Of a stretch of DNA of 64,000 nt, positions 51,568 through 61,300 are shown piece by piece. Each line of letters begins with the position of its first letter. Positions within the stretch are counted from its first letter, which is position 1. The DNA is from JAUVZF01 sp035529015 (GTDB lineage: Bacteria; Planctomycetota; Phycisphaerae; FEN-1346): the NCBI GenBank assembly GCA_035529015.1, contig DATKXP010000079.1, positions 17,638 to 81,637 on the forward strand, in the 5' to 3' direction. The notes beneath the pieces are model-generated. The model did not search any database. It had not been told where the DNA came from and was given only the letters and a program-made list of their open reading frames with translations. The translations under genes were made by a program, and so were the position numbers.

Positions 51568-52997
51568 GGCCGGCGCTCCGCTGCGTCGTCGCCCGCCGGT
51601 CGCTCGGCGGGAGCCCGGCCCGGCGGCTCGCCGGCTTCCACCGCCGTCCGCAGCGCCATGCCCTGGACCGGGGACGCCAGGTTGCTCGTAATCAGCCGGT
51701 CGCCGTCGGCCAGGCCCTCGCTGACGTAAACGTGATCGTTGCCGCTCCAGGCGATCGTCACGTCGCGGATGTCCAGGGTCCGGTCTGCGGTCATGACCCA
51801 GACGCGTCGCCCGTCGCGCAGCGCGGTCCGCGAAACCCGCACCACGCCGTCAAGTGCCTGCCCGTCAATCTGGACGCGGACGTACGAGTCGAGGATCAGC
51901 GGACGACGCTCCGACGAGTCGGCCTGGAGCCCCAGGGGGTCGGCCACGGTGACCAGCAGCCGGGCCATGCGGCCCTGGGGCTCCAGGGCCGTCATCAGCC
52001 GCGCCACCCGGCCGGTGCGCAGCGCCTCCGCCCCCCAGGCCGACTCACAGTAGACCCGGACGGTGGAGGCCTCGCGGCTGTTGAACTCCGGCACGCTGAT
52101 CCACTTCAACTGGTCCACCGGCAGCGAGACCTGAACCCAGTATTCATCGGTCCCCACCAGCGTGGCCAGCGGCGCGCCGACAGACACCTGCGACCCCAGG
52201 TTCACCTGCCGAGACTGGACCATCGCGTTGAAGGGTGCGCGGATGGTGGTGCGCTGAAGGTCGAGCCTGGCCTGGTCCAGGGCCACGTCGGCGGTCGCCT
52301 TAATGGCCTGGGCTGCCCGGCTTGCCCCCTCGGCCGACCGTCTCGCGGCCTTGGCCGCCTCGCAGGCCGACTGGGCGATCCTCAGTTGCGGCTTGCGCAG
52401 GATCAGCGTTTTGTCCTCCGTCTGGACCACCTGGCCAAGCAGTTCGTACTCCCGTTGGGCCACCGACTGCTGGCCCATTTCAACGGCCATTTCGCTCTCG
52501 TACCGGACGACGTCGCTGGCTTTCTGGATAACCTCCCCGGCGCGCTGCTCGACTTCGGCGGCGCGACGGTCGCGCTCCGCTTCCTGCTGGCGAACGGCCA
52601 GTTCGAAGTCCTGCGGATCGATCCGGGCCATCACGTCGCCGGCATCGAACCGCCCACCGGGCACGAACTGCGGGCTGATGTGGACGATCTCGCCGCCGAC
52701 GCGCGGCGCCAACTGGATCAGGCGCGCAGGCACCACCGTGCCCATGGCACGGACGACGATCGCCTGCGTTTCGGGCCGGACCCGCGAAACCTCGACAAGG
52801 GCAGCCTGGCCTTCCGGCGGGCGCCGCTGGGCGGTGGGCCGGTGCGTCAGCCAGTAGTACGAGACAGCGCCGCCGGCCGCGAGGACCACCGTTGCCAGCA
52901 GCACCTGGACCACCCGCCGTACCCAGGTCCTGGCAGCAGAGGTATCGCCCGCGCCTCGGGCTGGGCCGGCCGGCGTCTGAGCATTGTCTTCAACCAT
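51564..52997 (-). CDS. RND membrane fusion (adaptor) protein
   Basis: 477 residues from ATG 52997, preferred because its GAGAGG lies 8 bases upstream, while ATG 53003 is only 2 bases from it. A cytoplasmic N-terminus is followed by one membrane anchor (VVQVLLATVVLAAGGAVSYY). The HlyD-type lipoyl half-motifs are visible (VRAMGTVVPARLIQLAPRVG; TIRAPFNAMVQSRQVNLGSQ) around a coiled-coil hairpin, then a beta-barrel domain. It bridges pump and outer-membrane channel across the periplasm. Confidence 0.9.
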   Translation of the reverse strand: MVEDNAQTPAGPARGAGDTSAARTWVRRVVQVLLATVVLAAGGAVSYYWLTHRPTAQRRPPEGQAALVEVSRVRPETQAIVVRAMGTVVPARLIQLAPRVGGEIVHISPQFVPGGRFDAGDVMARIDPQDFELAVRQQEAERDRRAAEVEQRAGEVIQKASDVVRYESEMAVEMGQQSVAQREYELLGQVVQTEDKTLILRKPQLRIAQSACEAAKAARRSAEGASRAAQAIKATADVALDQARLDLQRTTIRAPFNAMVQSRQVNLGSQVSVGAPLATLVGTDEYWVQVSLPVDQLKWISVPEFNSREASTVRVYCESAWGAEALRTGRVARLMTALEPQGRMARLLVTVADPLGLQADSSERRPLILDSYVRVQIDGQALDGVVRVSRTALRDGRRVWVMTADRTLDIRDVTIAWSGNDHVYVSEGLADGDRLITSNLASPVQGMALRTAVEAGEPPGRAPAERPAGDDAAERRP

Positions 52998-52999
52998 GG

Positions 53000-54484
53000 T
53001 CATAACCTCTCATCGCCCGGCGGCGGGTCGGTGGCGGCCGCCTCCGCTTCGGGAGGACGGGCCAACCCCCAACTCGCCGACAGGGCGCGGTACAAGTCGA
53101 TCCGAAAATGCACGAGTTCCCGAAGCGCCTGAAGGTACGTCCGCTGCAACCGTTGGTGGGCGAGCAGCGTCGTCAGGTACCGCGTGAAGTCCTGCCCCGA
53201 TGCGGCGTAGTTCTCCCGCGTCTGGTTCGTGGAGCGGTTCGACATGACGAGTTGCCTGTCGAGACTCTCGACATACTGGGCCTGCTTCGCCTCCTGGGTG
53301 AGGGCGTCCTCCACCTCTTCGAGCGACCCGAGCACCGCGTGGCCGTAGGCGTTCAGCCGCTCCGAGAGCACGGCGCGGGTTCGTTCGACCTCGGCCCGGC
53401 GGCGGCCGCCGTCGAAGACGGGCGCGACGAGGTCGGCAGCCAGTGTGGCGAACCAGTTGTCGAACAGGGCGCGGACCTCCTCGGCGGAGGTCTCTGCGCC
53501 GGCCGTCAGGCTTAACCGGGGGAACTGGTCCGCCACGGCCGCCGCCACACGCCGGTCGGCTGCCGCCACACGCGCCTCCGCCGCGCGAACGTCCGGACGC
53601 CCTCGGATCCACTCGGCCGGCACCCCGCTGTGCGGACGCGGGGGCAGCGACGGCAGGTCGCCGGGGACCTTCACGGTCAGGCTGCCCGGCGGCCGCCCCA
53701 GCAGCACGGCCAGCCGGTGCTCCATCACGCGGATGGCGGACTCGACCAGCGCCCGTTCACCGCGGTTCGACTCCACCAGTTGTTGCTGCTGGAGGACGTC
53801 GGTCGCCGACACCTGCCCGCGGCGGAACTTCAGCGTGATGATCTCCAGGTACGTCTCGTTCGTCTCAATCTGGTCGTCCAGCCGCGCCAGTTGACTCGTC
53901 TGCTCGACGAGCAGGTACCACGCCGCAGCCACTTCGGCCGCCAGCGTCACCGCCGCGGCATGCAGGTCTTCGGCGGTGGCCTCGACGTCGAGTCGGGCGG
54001 CGTCGTGCGTGGACCCGATACGTCCCCACAGGTCGATTTCGTAACCCGCCAGGACGCCCAGGGAGTAGTCGGTTGAGTAGACCCGACCGGTCGCCGGCGA
54101 CCGCTGGGTCGAGCGGCTCGTGCCGGCGGCCACGTCCACGGTTGGCCAGAGGGGGGCCCCGCTCTGGGCAGCCAGCGCCTTGGCCTGGTCGAGGCGGTCC
54201 CAGGCCGTGCGCAGGCTGAAGTTGCCGGCGAGCGCCTCATCGACCAGCCGGTTGAGTTCCGAGTCGCCGAAGGCCGTCCACCACCGGGCGGGCAGGGGCA
54301 CCTCGCCGTCGGCCGAGAAGGTCTTCGGCAACGCCACCGGCGGACGGACTTCGGGTCGCGGGCGGACACAGGACGGCGCGGCAGCCAGGCTCAGGCCAAC
54401 CGCCAGGACGGCAAGCAGCGCCCACCGACGCCGCCCGTCCGGCGCCGCGCGTGCGGCGATGCGACTGGGTGGACCGATGGGCAT
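53000..54484 (-). CDS. Outer-membrane factor of RND efflux (TolC/NodT family lipoprotein)
   Basis: 494 residues from ATG 54484, with GGGGAG inside the end of the TetR gene; longer upstream frame parts lie antisense to other sequence and are rejected. Signal and lipobox: LLAVLAVGLSLAAAPSC (Cys ~35). The repeated outer-membrane efflux domains show LVDEALAGNFSLRTAWDRLD, YEIDLWGRI, RPDVRAAEARVAAADRRVAA and VAPVFDGGRRRAEVERTRAV, all typical of NodT/OprM proteins. The trimer forms the exit duct of the complex. Confidence 0.9.
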   Translation of the reverse strand: MPIGPPSRIAARAAPDGRRRWALLAVLAVGLSLAAAPSCVRPRPEVRPPVALPKTFSADGEVPLPARWWTAFGDSELNRLVDEALAGNFSLRTAWDRLDQAKALAAQSGAPLWPTVDVAAGTSRSTQRSPATGRVYSTDYSLGVLAGYEIDLWGRIGSTHDAARLDVEATAEDLHAAAVTLAAEVAAAWYLLVEQTSQLARLDDQIETNETYLEIITLKFRRGQVSATDVLQQQQLVESNRGERALVESAIRVMEHRLAVLLGRPPGSLTVKVPGDLPSLPPRPHSGVPAEWIRGRPDVRAAEARVAAADRRVAAAVADQFPRLSLTAGAETSAEEVRALFDNWFATLAADLVAPVFDGGRRRAEVERTRAVLSERLNAYGHAVLGSLEEVEDALTQEAKQAQYVESLDRQLVMSNRSTNQTRENYAASGQDFTRYLTTLLAHQRLQRTYLQALRELVHFRIDLYRALSASWGLARPPEAEAAATDPPPGDERL

Positions 54485-54488
54485 CGGC

Positions 54489-55160
54489 TCACTCCCCTTC
54501 GTCCAGGTCGCCGCCCTCAACCTGCCGCCGCAGTTCCCGAATGGCGGCCAGGCTGAAGCGGAACACGTGCTCGGCAATCGCGTCAATGTCCAGGCCGAGC
54601 GGTGGCGGGCCGGGCTTCCATCCGGCCGCCGCACCCATGCGGTGGTACCGCTCGCGCAGCGTGAAGTGGACGCACTGGGTCATGACGCTCCGCTGGCACA
54701 GCAAGACGAGGCGCTCCGAGACGGCCTCGCCCAACAGTTCCCGGATATCGGCGGCAAAGCCACGCTGGACCGGCTCAAGGACCTGCCGCATGGCCTCGGT
54801 GAGCAGGCCCGTCGGATTCGCAATCTCCTTGTGGATGATGTCCACCTCGCGGCTGTTGGGGTCGGCGACACGGTGCATCAGGGCGAAGATGCGGCTGCGG
54901 AACCGGTCCTCAGCGGCCGCATCGGGCGGCGTGCCGCCATCGGCCGGATGGACCTCCAGCGACCGAGCGAACGCCTGCCGCCACGTCTCGACGTAAAGCC
55001 CTTCCTTGGTGCGGAAGTAGTAGTTGACGGCCGCGATGTTCGCCCCCGCCCGTTCGCAGATGTCGGCGACCGTGGCGTGGTAGTAGCCCTTTTCGGCGAA
55101 GGTTTCGCAGGCGCTTTCCAGGAGCCTGCCTCGCGTGTCGGTCCGTTCCTCTTGAGGCAT
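54489..55160 (-). CDS. TetR/AcrR-family regulator of the efflux operon (CerR-like)
   Basis: 223 residues, ATG with GGAGGG upstream. N-terminal TetR domain: RGRLLESACETFAEKGYYHA then TVADICERAGANIAAVNYYF, a clear recognition helix followed by RTKEGLY. The C-terminal domain resembles the DUF1956/CerR type (REVDIIHKEIANPTGLLTEA). Its position as first gene of the operon implies autoregulation and ligand-induced release. Stop and outer-membrane-factor start are 4 bases apart. Confidence 0.9.
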   Translation of the reverse strand: MPQEERTDTRGRLLESACETFAEKGYYHATVADICERAGANIAAVNYYFRTKEGLYVETWRQAFARSLEVHPADGGTPPDAAAEDRFRSRIFALMHRVADPNSREVDIIHKEIANPTGLLTEAMRQVLEPVQRGFAADIRELLGEAVSERLVLLCQRSVMTQCVHFTLRERYHRMGAAAGWKPGPPPLGLDIDAIAEHVFRFSLAAIRELRRQVEGGDLDEGE

Positions 55161-55190
55161 GATAGGGCCCTCCGCCGAGGGGAAACGACC

Positions 55191-55243
55191 ATTTCAAGCG
55201 TTTATTTCAATCGGGACTTTACCGCCTCCCCGCTTGTTGTCAA
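55191..55243 (-). promoter_or_regulatory. Promoter and direct-repeat operator candidate of the tetR-RND operon
   Basis: On the minus strand TTGACA (55243-55238), 16-base spacer, TAAAGT (55221-55216). Immediately downstream are two direct repeats (+ strand ATTTCAA at 55191 and 55204, 13-base period), suitable for the regulator. Confidence 0.5.
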
Positions 55244-55345
55244 GGGTCTAATCCACCAACGCCACTTCGCTGTTTCGCGCGGTGGGGCTGCGGGGCCTGT
55301 CGCCCCATCCGGCTCGCCTCCGCGTGCCGGCCTGCGGTGTCGCTA

Positions 55346-55371
55346 CGCGGCGGCCTGGGAAGGCCGCCGCG
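55346..55371. terminator. GC-rich hairpin in the divergent gap
   Basis: Perfect 11-base stem CGCGGCGGCCT/AGGCCGCCGCG around GGGA. It has no T-run, so it may be a regulatory hairpin or a repeat-derived structure rather than a terminator. Confidence 0.35.
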
Positions 55372-55404
55372 CGGTGTGGGGAAACTCCTGGTATGCGGTG
55401 CACC

Positions 55405-55433
55405 TTGACGCGCACGCCGTCCGCCATTACCGT
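55405..55433 (+). promoter_or_regulatory. Promoter of HzsA-like gene
   Basis: TTGACG (55405-55410), 17-base spacer, TACCGT (55428-55433). The spacer is also strongly similar to that of the promoter at 58200 (matching bases CGCACG.C.TCCG.CA), suggesting co-regulation. Confidence 0.5.
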
Positions 55434-55573
55434 ACATCTGTGAGGCAAGAGCAGACACCCGGGACAACGGGACCTGGGCCGTTTCGGCCGCGGCGCCACC
55501 CGCAATCCGGGCGTCTTGAGCGTCAGGTGTCCGGGCGTGGCGTTGCCGGCGAATGAATGACGGGAGGCGCGTC

Positions 55574-58114
55574 GTGGCGCGAACCGGGTTGCATCGGGTT
55601 CTGACCGCCGTCTCGCGGGTCGGTCTGGCCGCGTTGTCCGGCGCCGTGGCGGCCGGAGCCGCTTCGGCCGAGAAGCCTGACCTTCTGGCCAGAGCGCTCG
55701 CGCTCGGCTGTAACCAGATCGTCTTCGCCGAGCGCGCCGCGGGAAAGGACGGACACTGGTACGCCAACTTCGGGTACGCCGCCACCGGCAGCCACTACCT
55801 CTACGGCGGGCAGGGCGGCTTTCTGCACCGGCTTGACCTGCGCACCCGCGAGCGGACCGTCCTCCTCGCCGATCCCGACGGCGACGTCCGCGATCCCCAG
55901 GTCCACTACGACGGCAACACGATCCTCTTCTCCTACCGCCCCGGCGGCACGCACGTGTACCACCTCTGGGAGATCCACGCCGACGGGACGGGCCTGCGGC
56001 AACTGACCCGTGGCCCGTACGACGACATCGAACCCACTTACACGCCCGGCGGCGACATCATCTTCGTCTCGGCACGATGCCGCTGCTGGGTGCCGTGCTG
56101 GTTCACACCGGTGGCAGCGCTGTTCCGGTGCGGGCCCGGCGGCGAGGCCATCCGGCCGATCTCGGCCAACATGGAACAGGAGAACACGCCCCAGATGCTG
56201 CCCGACGGCCGCGTCCTCTATACCCGCTGGGAGTACGTCGATCGCAACAACGTCGCCTTCCACCATCTCTGGACGATCAACCCCGACGGCACGGGAGCGA
56301 TGACCTACTTCGGCAACATGCATCCCGGCAATCTGTACATCGACGCCAGGCCCATACCCGGAACCCGCAAGGTCGTCATGATCGACTCGCCCGGCCACGG
56401 TCGGCGCGAGCACACCGGCGCCGTCGCCGTCGTGGACCCCGACGCGGGGCCCGATGCGCGCCACGCCATTCGGCACGTGGCAGGTTCGGCCCGCGGTGGC
56501 GGGCGGTTCCGCGACCCCTATCCCCTGACACACGACCTCTTCCTGGTCGCTTGCGACAAGGACATCCTGCTGATGGATGCCGACGGCGCGACGCAGGTCG
56601 TCTGCTCCGCTGCCGGCGTATCCGGCGAAGGCCGCGAGCCGACCGACCGCCTGGTGCACGAACCTCAGCCGCTCATGGGGCGGCCGCGCGAATGCCTTGT
56701 CCCCGACCGCGTGGACCTGGAGCAATCCACCGGCCGCTTCCTCCTGACCGACGTCGCCCGCGGCCGCAACATGGCCGCCCTCGGACCCGGCCGCATCACC
56801 AAACTGCTGATCCTCGAACCGTTGCCCAAACCCGTCAACTTCAACGGCTGGATGGGGCAGATCAGTTACAAGCGAAGTTACTTCCTGGAGCGCATCCTCG
56901 GCACCGTGCCGGTCGAGACCGACGGGTCGGCCCATTTCGAGGTCCCCGCAGGGCGGCCCGTCCTGTTCGTCGCCCTGGACGCCGGCGACCGCGCGGTCAA
57001 GCGTATGCGGAGTTTCGCGGCCGTCATGCCGGGAGAGGACGTCGGCTGTGTGGGTTGCCACGAGCAGCGGACCGAAACGAACCCGGCCGCCGGGCCGCTG
57101 CCGCTTGCCCACAGGCGGCCGCCAAGCAAGATTGCGCCGATTGCCGGCGTCCCCGACGTCCTCGATTTTCCGCGCGACATCCAGCCGATTCTGGACCGGC
57201 ACTGTGTCCGATGCCACAACTACGAAAAGGGTCCGCCGCCGGCCGACCTGCCAATGGTCGGTGCCCGCGGGCCCTGGTTCTCGCACAGTTACCACGCCCT
57301 GACGCGGGGCGGATACGCCGGCGTCGAGACCCACCGCTACGACGGCAACGACGCCCCTTACACGGGCGGCAGTTACGCGGCACCCTTGATGCGGCACCTG
57401 GGTCGCCTCTCGGAGCGCGAGCAGATGCTGATCCGCCTCTGGATCGACTGCAATGCCCCCTACACCGGGACGTATGCCGCGATGGGCACCGGTTTCGTGC
57501 CGCTGCTCGTAAGCCGCGACGTCCTGGTTCGCCGGTGCGGCCCGTGCCACCCGCGCGCCGAGGGCGACCGTCCGAGCCGCCAAGTGTCGCCGCCGCCCGT
57601 TCGCTTCAAGGAGTCGTACGGCGACCTCTTCTCATACCTCAACTTTGCGACGACGAGGGACGACTGGGACGAGCAGCGTCGGCAGTTGCCCTTCCTCGGC
57701 GACCACGGCGCCGGCGGCGAACGGTTCTACAACCTGACTGATCCGGAGAGGTCGCCGATCCTGCTCGCGCCGCTCGCCAAGGACGCCGGCGGGTGGGGCG
57801 TGTGCCGGCCAAAGACCGCGCCGCAGCGCGACCCGGCGCCCCAGGAGCCGTCCGGGTCGGGCGCCGTGTTCGCGAGCACGTCGGACCCGGCTTACCGGCA
57901 GATCCTCTCCGACATCCGAACCACCAAGGCCGCCCTCGACGAGGTCAAACGCTTCGACATGCCCGGGTTCCGGCCCAGCGCGCACTACCTGCGCGAGATG
58001 GAACGCTACGGCGTCGTGCCGGCCCGCTCGGGCGATGCCACCGGCCCGGTCGATCCCTATGCCCTCGACCGCGCCTACTGGCAATCGCTCTGGCACGCGC
58101 CAAGACCGAACTGA
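55574..58114 (+). CDS. HzsA-like multihaem protein with TolB-type propeller
   Basis: 846 residues from GTG 55574 with GGGAGG six bases upstream (ATG 55553 is an alternative). N-terminal signal peptide (LAALSGAVAAGAASA). Residues ~40-330 carry WD40/TolB-like repeats (HYLYGGQGGFLHRLDL, DPQVHYDGNTILFSYRPGG, PTYTPGGDIIFVSARC). A hydrazine synthase alpha-type middle domain follows, then three c-haem CxxCH motifs: C492-H496 (CVGCH), C544-H548 (CVRCH), C655-H659 (CGPCH). It is periplasmic and probably redox-active. The family is widespread in planctomycetes that are not anammox, so no hydrazine chemistry is implied. Confidence 0.8.
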   Translation: MARTGLHRVLTAVSRVGLAALSGAVAAGAASAEKPDLLARALALGCNQIVFAERAAGKDGHWYANFGYAATGSHYLYGGQGGFLHRLDLRTRERTVLLADPDGDVRDPQVHYDGNTILFSYRPGGTHVYHLWEIHADGTGLRQLTRGPYDDIEPTYTPGGDIIFVSARCRCWVPCWFTPVAALFRCGPGGEAIRPISANMEQENTPQMLPDGRVLYTRWEYVDRNNVAFHHLWTINPDGTGAMTYFGNMHPGNLYIDARPIPGTRKVVMIDSPGHGRREHTGAVAVVDPDAGPDARHAIRHVAGSARGGGRFRDPYPLTHDLFLVACDKDILLMDADGATQVVCSAAGVSGEGREPTDRLVHEPQPLMGRPRECLVPDRVDLEQSTGRFLLTDVARGRNMAALGPGRITKLLILEPLPKPVNFNGWMGQISYKRSYFLERILGTVPVETDGSAHFEVPAGRPVLFVALDAGDRAVKRMRSFAAVMPGEDVGCVGCHEQRTETNPAAGPLPLAHRRPPSKIAPIAGVPDVLDFPRDIQPILDRHCVRCHNYEKGPPPADLPMVGARGPWFSHSYHALTRGGYAGVETHRYDGNDAPYTGGSYAAPLMRHLGRLSEREQMLIRLWIDCNAPYTGTYAAMGTGFVPLLVSRDVLVRRCGPCHPRAEGDRPSRQVSPPPVRFKESYGDLFSYLNFATTRDDWDEQRRQLPFLGDHGAGGERFYNLTDPERSPILLAPLAKDAGGWGVCRPKTAPQRDPAPQEPSGSGAVFASTSDPAYRQILSDIRTTKAALDEVKRFDMPGFRPSAHYLREMERYGVVPARSGDATGPVDPYALDRAYWQSLWHAPRPN

Positions 58115-58199
58115 CGGTGCTCGCGGCCCGGGGCACGCCAGGTCTGTCACCCCGAGCGCCGCCGAGAGCCTGCCCGACCTCGCGGGCACGGGGTTCCTC

Positions 58200-58228
58200 T
58201 TGACGCGCACGGCATCCGGCACTACCGT
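58200..58228 (+). promoter_or_regulatory. Promoter of methyltransferase-PQQ gene
   Basis: TTGACG (58200-58205), 17-base spacer, TACCGT (58223-58228), a near-copy of the element at 55405; the ATG at 58340 follows after 111 bases with CAGGAG upstream. Confidence 0.5.
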
Positions 58229-58339
58229 CTGCCCATGAGAGGAAAGGCTCCCTGGCAGGGGGCTTGGTTCAAGGAAGGACCGTGTACGCCGAATCCGCGG
58301 CTGTCCGGGAAACGTCCATTTCGTCAGGAGTCGCTGAAC

Positions 58340-61300
58340 ATGAACACTCGATACTGGCGCACGTGTGGAATCACGGGAATCCTGGTAGCAGCAATGGCCG
58401 TCAACGGCGCCGGGGCCGACGCAGCCGGCCCGATGGCGCGGCAAATCCTTGAGGCGACCCGTGTCAAGGGCGGCCTGGTTGCCCACGTCGGCTGCGGGGA
58501 TGGGAAACTCACGGCCGCGCTCCACGCCGGCGAGAGCTATCTCGTGCACGGTCTCGACACCGACCCCAAGAACGTCGCCGCGGCGCGGGAACACATCCAG
58601 GCGGCCGGGCTCTATGGCAAGGTCTCGGTCGAGCCATGGTCCGGCAAGGGGCTGCCCTACATCGACAACTCCGTCAACCTCGTCGTCTCGGAGAACGCGG
58701 ACGGTGTGGCGAAGGACGAGGTCATGCGGGTCCTGGCGCCGAACGGCGTGGCCTACATCCGGCGCGACGGCCAATGGTCCAAGACCGTCAAGCCCCGGCC
58801 CAAGGAGATGGACGAGTGGACCCACTACCTTCACGACGCCACGAACAACGCCGTGGCGCACGACAGCCTGATCGAGCCGCCCACGCGGTACCAGTGGGTC
58901 GGCGGTGAGCGCTATGGGCGGCAGCACGATCACATGTCGAGCGTCAGCGCGGTGGTGTCGGCTGGCGGCCGGGTCTTCTACATCTTCGACGAGGCGCCGC
59001 GTGCCTCGATCCTGATCCCGCCGCAGTGGTGTCTGATCGCCCGCGACGCCTTCAACGGCACGGTGCTCTGGAAACGCGACATCGCGCCCTGGCACGAGCA
59101 TCTGTGGCCCCTGAAGAGCGGTCCCCAGATCCTGGCGCGACGGCTGGTAGCGGTTGGCGACCGCGTGTACGCAACCCTCGGCACCGACGCGCCGCTCGTG
59201 GCCCTCGACGCCGCCACCGGCGAGACCGTCCGCACGTATGAAGGCACCAAGGTGGCGGAGGAGATCGTCTGCGACGGCGGGGTGCTCTTGCTGAGCGTGG
59301 CGGCCAAGGGCCAGCCGCTGCGAAGCGACCCGAAGAAGACCTACGCGGACCTCGCCGAGATCCGGAAGGCCAATACCGGCGATCTCTGGGCCGAGGCGCC
59401 GCGCACCGTTATGGCCGTCGAAGCCGATTCCGGCAAGGTGCTCTGGCAGAAGGTGTCGAACGTCATCTCGCTGTCGCTGGCCGCCGACGGGCAGCGCGTC
59501 CTGTTCCACGACGGCGAGAAGATTCAGTGCCTGGACCGCCGGACCGGGCGTCCCCTGTGGGAGTCGCAGCCGCTGCCCGTTCGTGAGTCGATGCGGAGTT
59601 CCTCCGGCGCCACGCTCGTCCTCTACGGCGACGTCGTGCTGTATAGCGGCATGATCGCGGCCGAGAAGTATACGGAGGGTCGTTCGACCACGATGTTCGC
59701 CCTCTCGGCCGACAGCGGCAAGACGCTCTGGAAGGCGGAGCATCTTCCGGGCGGGCACGCGGGCACGCCGGACGACATCCTCGTGGCGGGCGGCCTTGTC
59801 TGGCACGGCGCCGTCGCACAAGGCCGCGACTCGGGCATCATGGTCGGCCGCGACCTCAAGACCGGCCAGGTCAAGAGCGAGTTCCCCCCCGACGTCGAAA
59901 CCCACTGGTTCCACCACCGGTGCTACCGGGCGAAGGCCACCGACAAGTATCTGCTCTTCTCGCGGACGGGCATCGAGTTCATCGACCACGCGAAGAAGCA
60001 CTGGATCTGCCATCACTGGGTCCGCGGCGCCTGCCACTACGGCGTCATGCCCTGCAACGGCCTGATGTACGCGCCGCCTCACCCGTGCGCCTGCTACATT
60101 GAGGCGAAACTGTTCGGCTTCTCCGTCGTGGCCCCGCCGTCCAAGCATGGCGAGGTTCGGCGCGACGTGCCGGACGAGGAGCGCCTCCAGCGCGGTCCGG
60201 CGTACGGCGCTGAAATCTCAAATCTGAAATCGCAGATCTCAAATCTCAAATCTGAGATTGCAGACGGCGACTGGCCGACTTTTCGGCACGACGCCGCGCG
60301 AAGCGGCGCCACCAAGACCGCCGTCCAGCCGACCGGCCTGAAGCAGTCCTGGGAAACCGTCCTCGGCGGGCGCCTGACGAGCCCCGTTGCGGCCGACGGC
60401 AAGGTCTTCGTGGCCTCGGTCGATACACACACCGTTCACGCCCTGGATGCGGGCACCGGCAAGCGCGCCTGGAGTTTCACGGCGGGCGGCCGCGTCGATT
60501 CGCCGCCGACCATCTGGCGCGGCCGCGCACTGTTCGGGGCCGCCGACGGGTACGTCTACTGTCTCCGCGCGTCCGACGGCCAACTCGCCTGGCGATACCG
60601 CGCCGCGCCCGAGGAACGCCGCATGGGCGCGTTCGAGCAACTCGAATCCGTCTGGCCGGTGCATGGCAACGTCCTGGTGCAGAACGACGCGATCTATTGC
60701 GTCGCAGGGCGGTCGATGTTCCTCGACGGCGGGTTGCGGCTGATTCGGCTCGACCCGAAGACGGGCCGTAAACTCTCCGAGACGATCCTGGACGACCGCG
60801 ACCCGGCGACGGAGGAGAACCTCCAGGTCCACATCAAGGGGCTCAACATGCCCGTCGCGCTGCCTGACATCCTCTCGAGCGACGGCAAGTACGTCTACAT
60901 GCGGTCGCTTCCCTTCGACCTGGAGGGAAAGCGCAAGTTCGTAACCTACGTGGACGTCAAGGATCAGAAGGGCGACGACGTGCACCTGTTCAGCGCGACG
61001 GGCTTCCTTGACGACACCCTCTGGCACCGCACGTACTGGGTGTACGGCCGCGCGTTCGCCTCCGGGGCCGGCGGCTACCATCAGGCCGGGCGGCTCGTGC
61101 CGGCCGGACGCATCCTCGTCTTCGACGACGACACGGTCTACGGCTACGGCCGCCTCTGGAAGTACTACCGCTGGACCACGCCGCTGGAGTTCGAACTCTT
61201 CGCCACCGGCAAGCGGCCGGAGGTCGTCGAGGCGGGCACCGAGCGTAAACCCATCAAGAAGGCCGGCAAGGCAACCGGCAAGTCGAAGACCCTGCCGGTG

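Noticed and set aside
48334..51729. Very long + strand frame (1131 codons) opposite the RND pump
   Set aside because: A GC-rich shadow of the pump gene: the pump on the minus strand has full RND motifs, membrane segments and operon overlaps, while the + frame is Arg/Gly/His-rich without motifs.
55553..58114. Anammox hydrazine synthase
   Set aside because: Only the alpha-subunit-like protein is present, with no beta/gamma subunit genes or hydrazine dehydrogenase nearby; HzsA-like proteins occur widely in other planctomycetes.
57632..60148. 838-codon minus-strand frame opposite the HzsA-like and PQQ-type genes
   Set aside because: It spans two genes and the gap between them, has no motif, and both + genes are well supported by haem motifs and PQQ blades.
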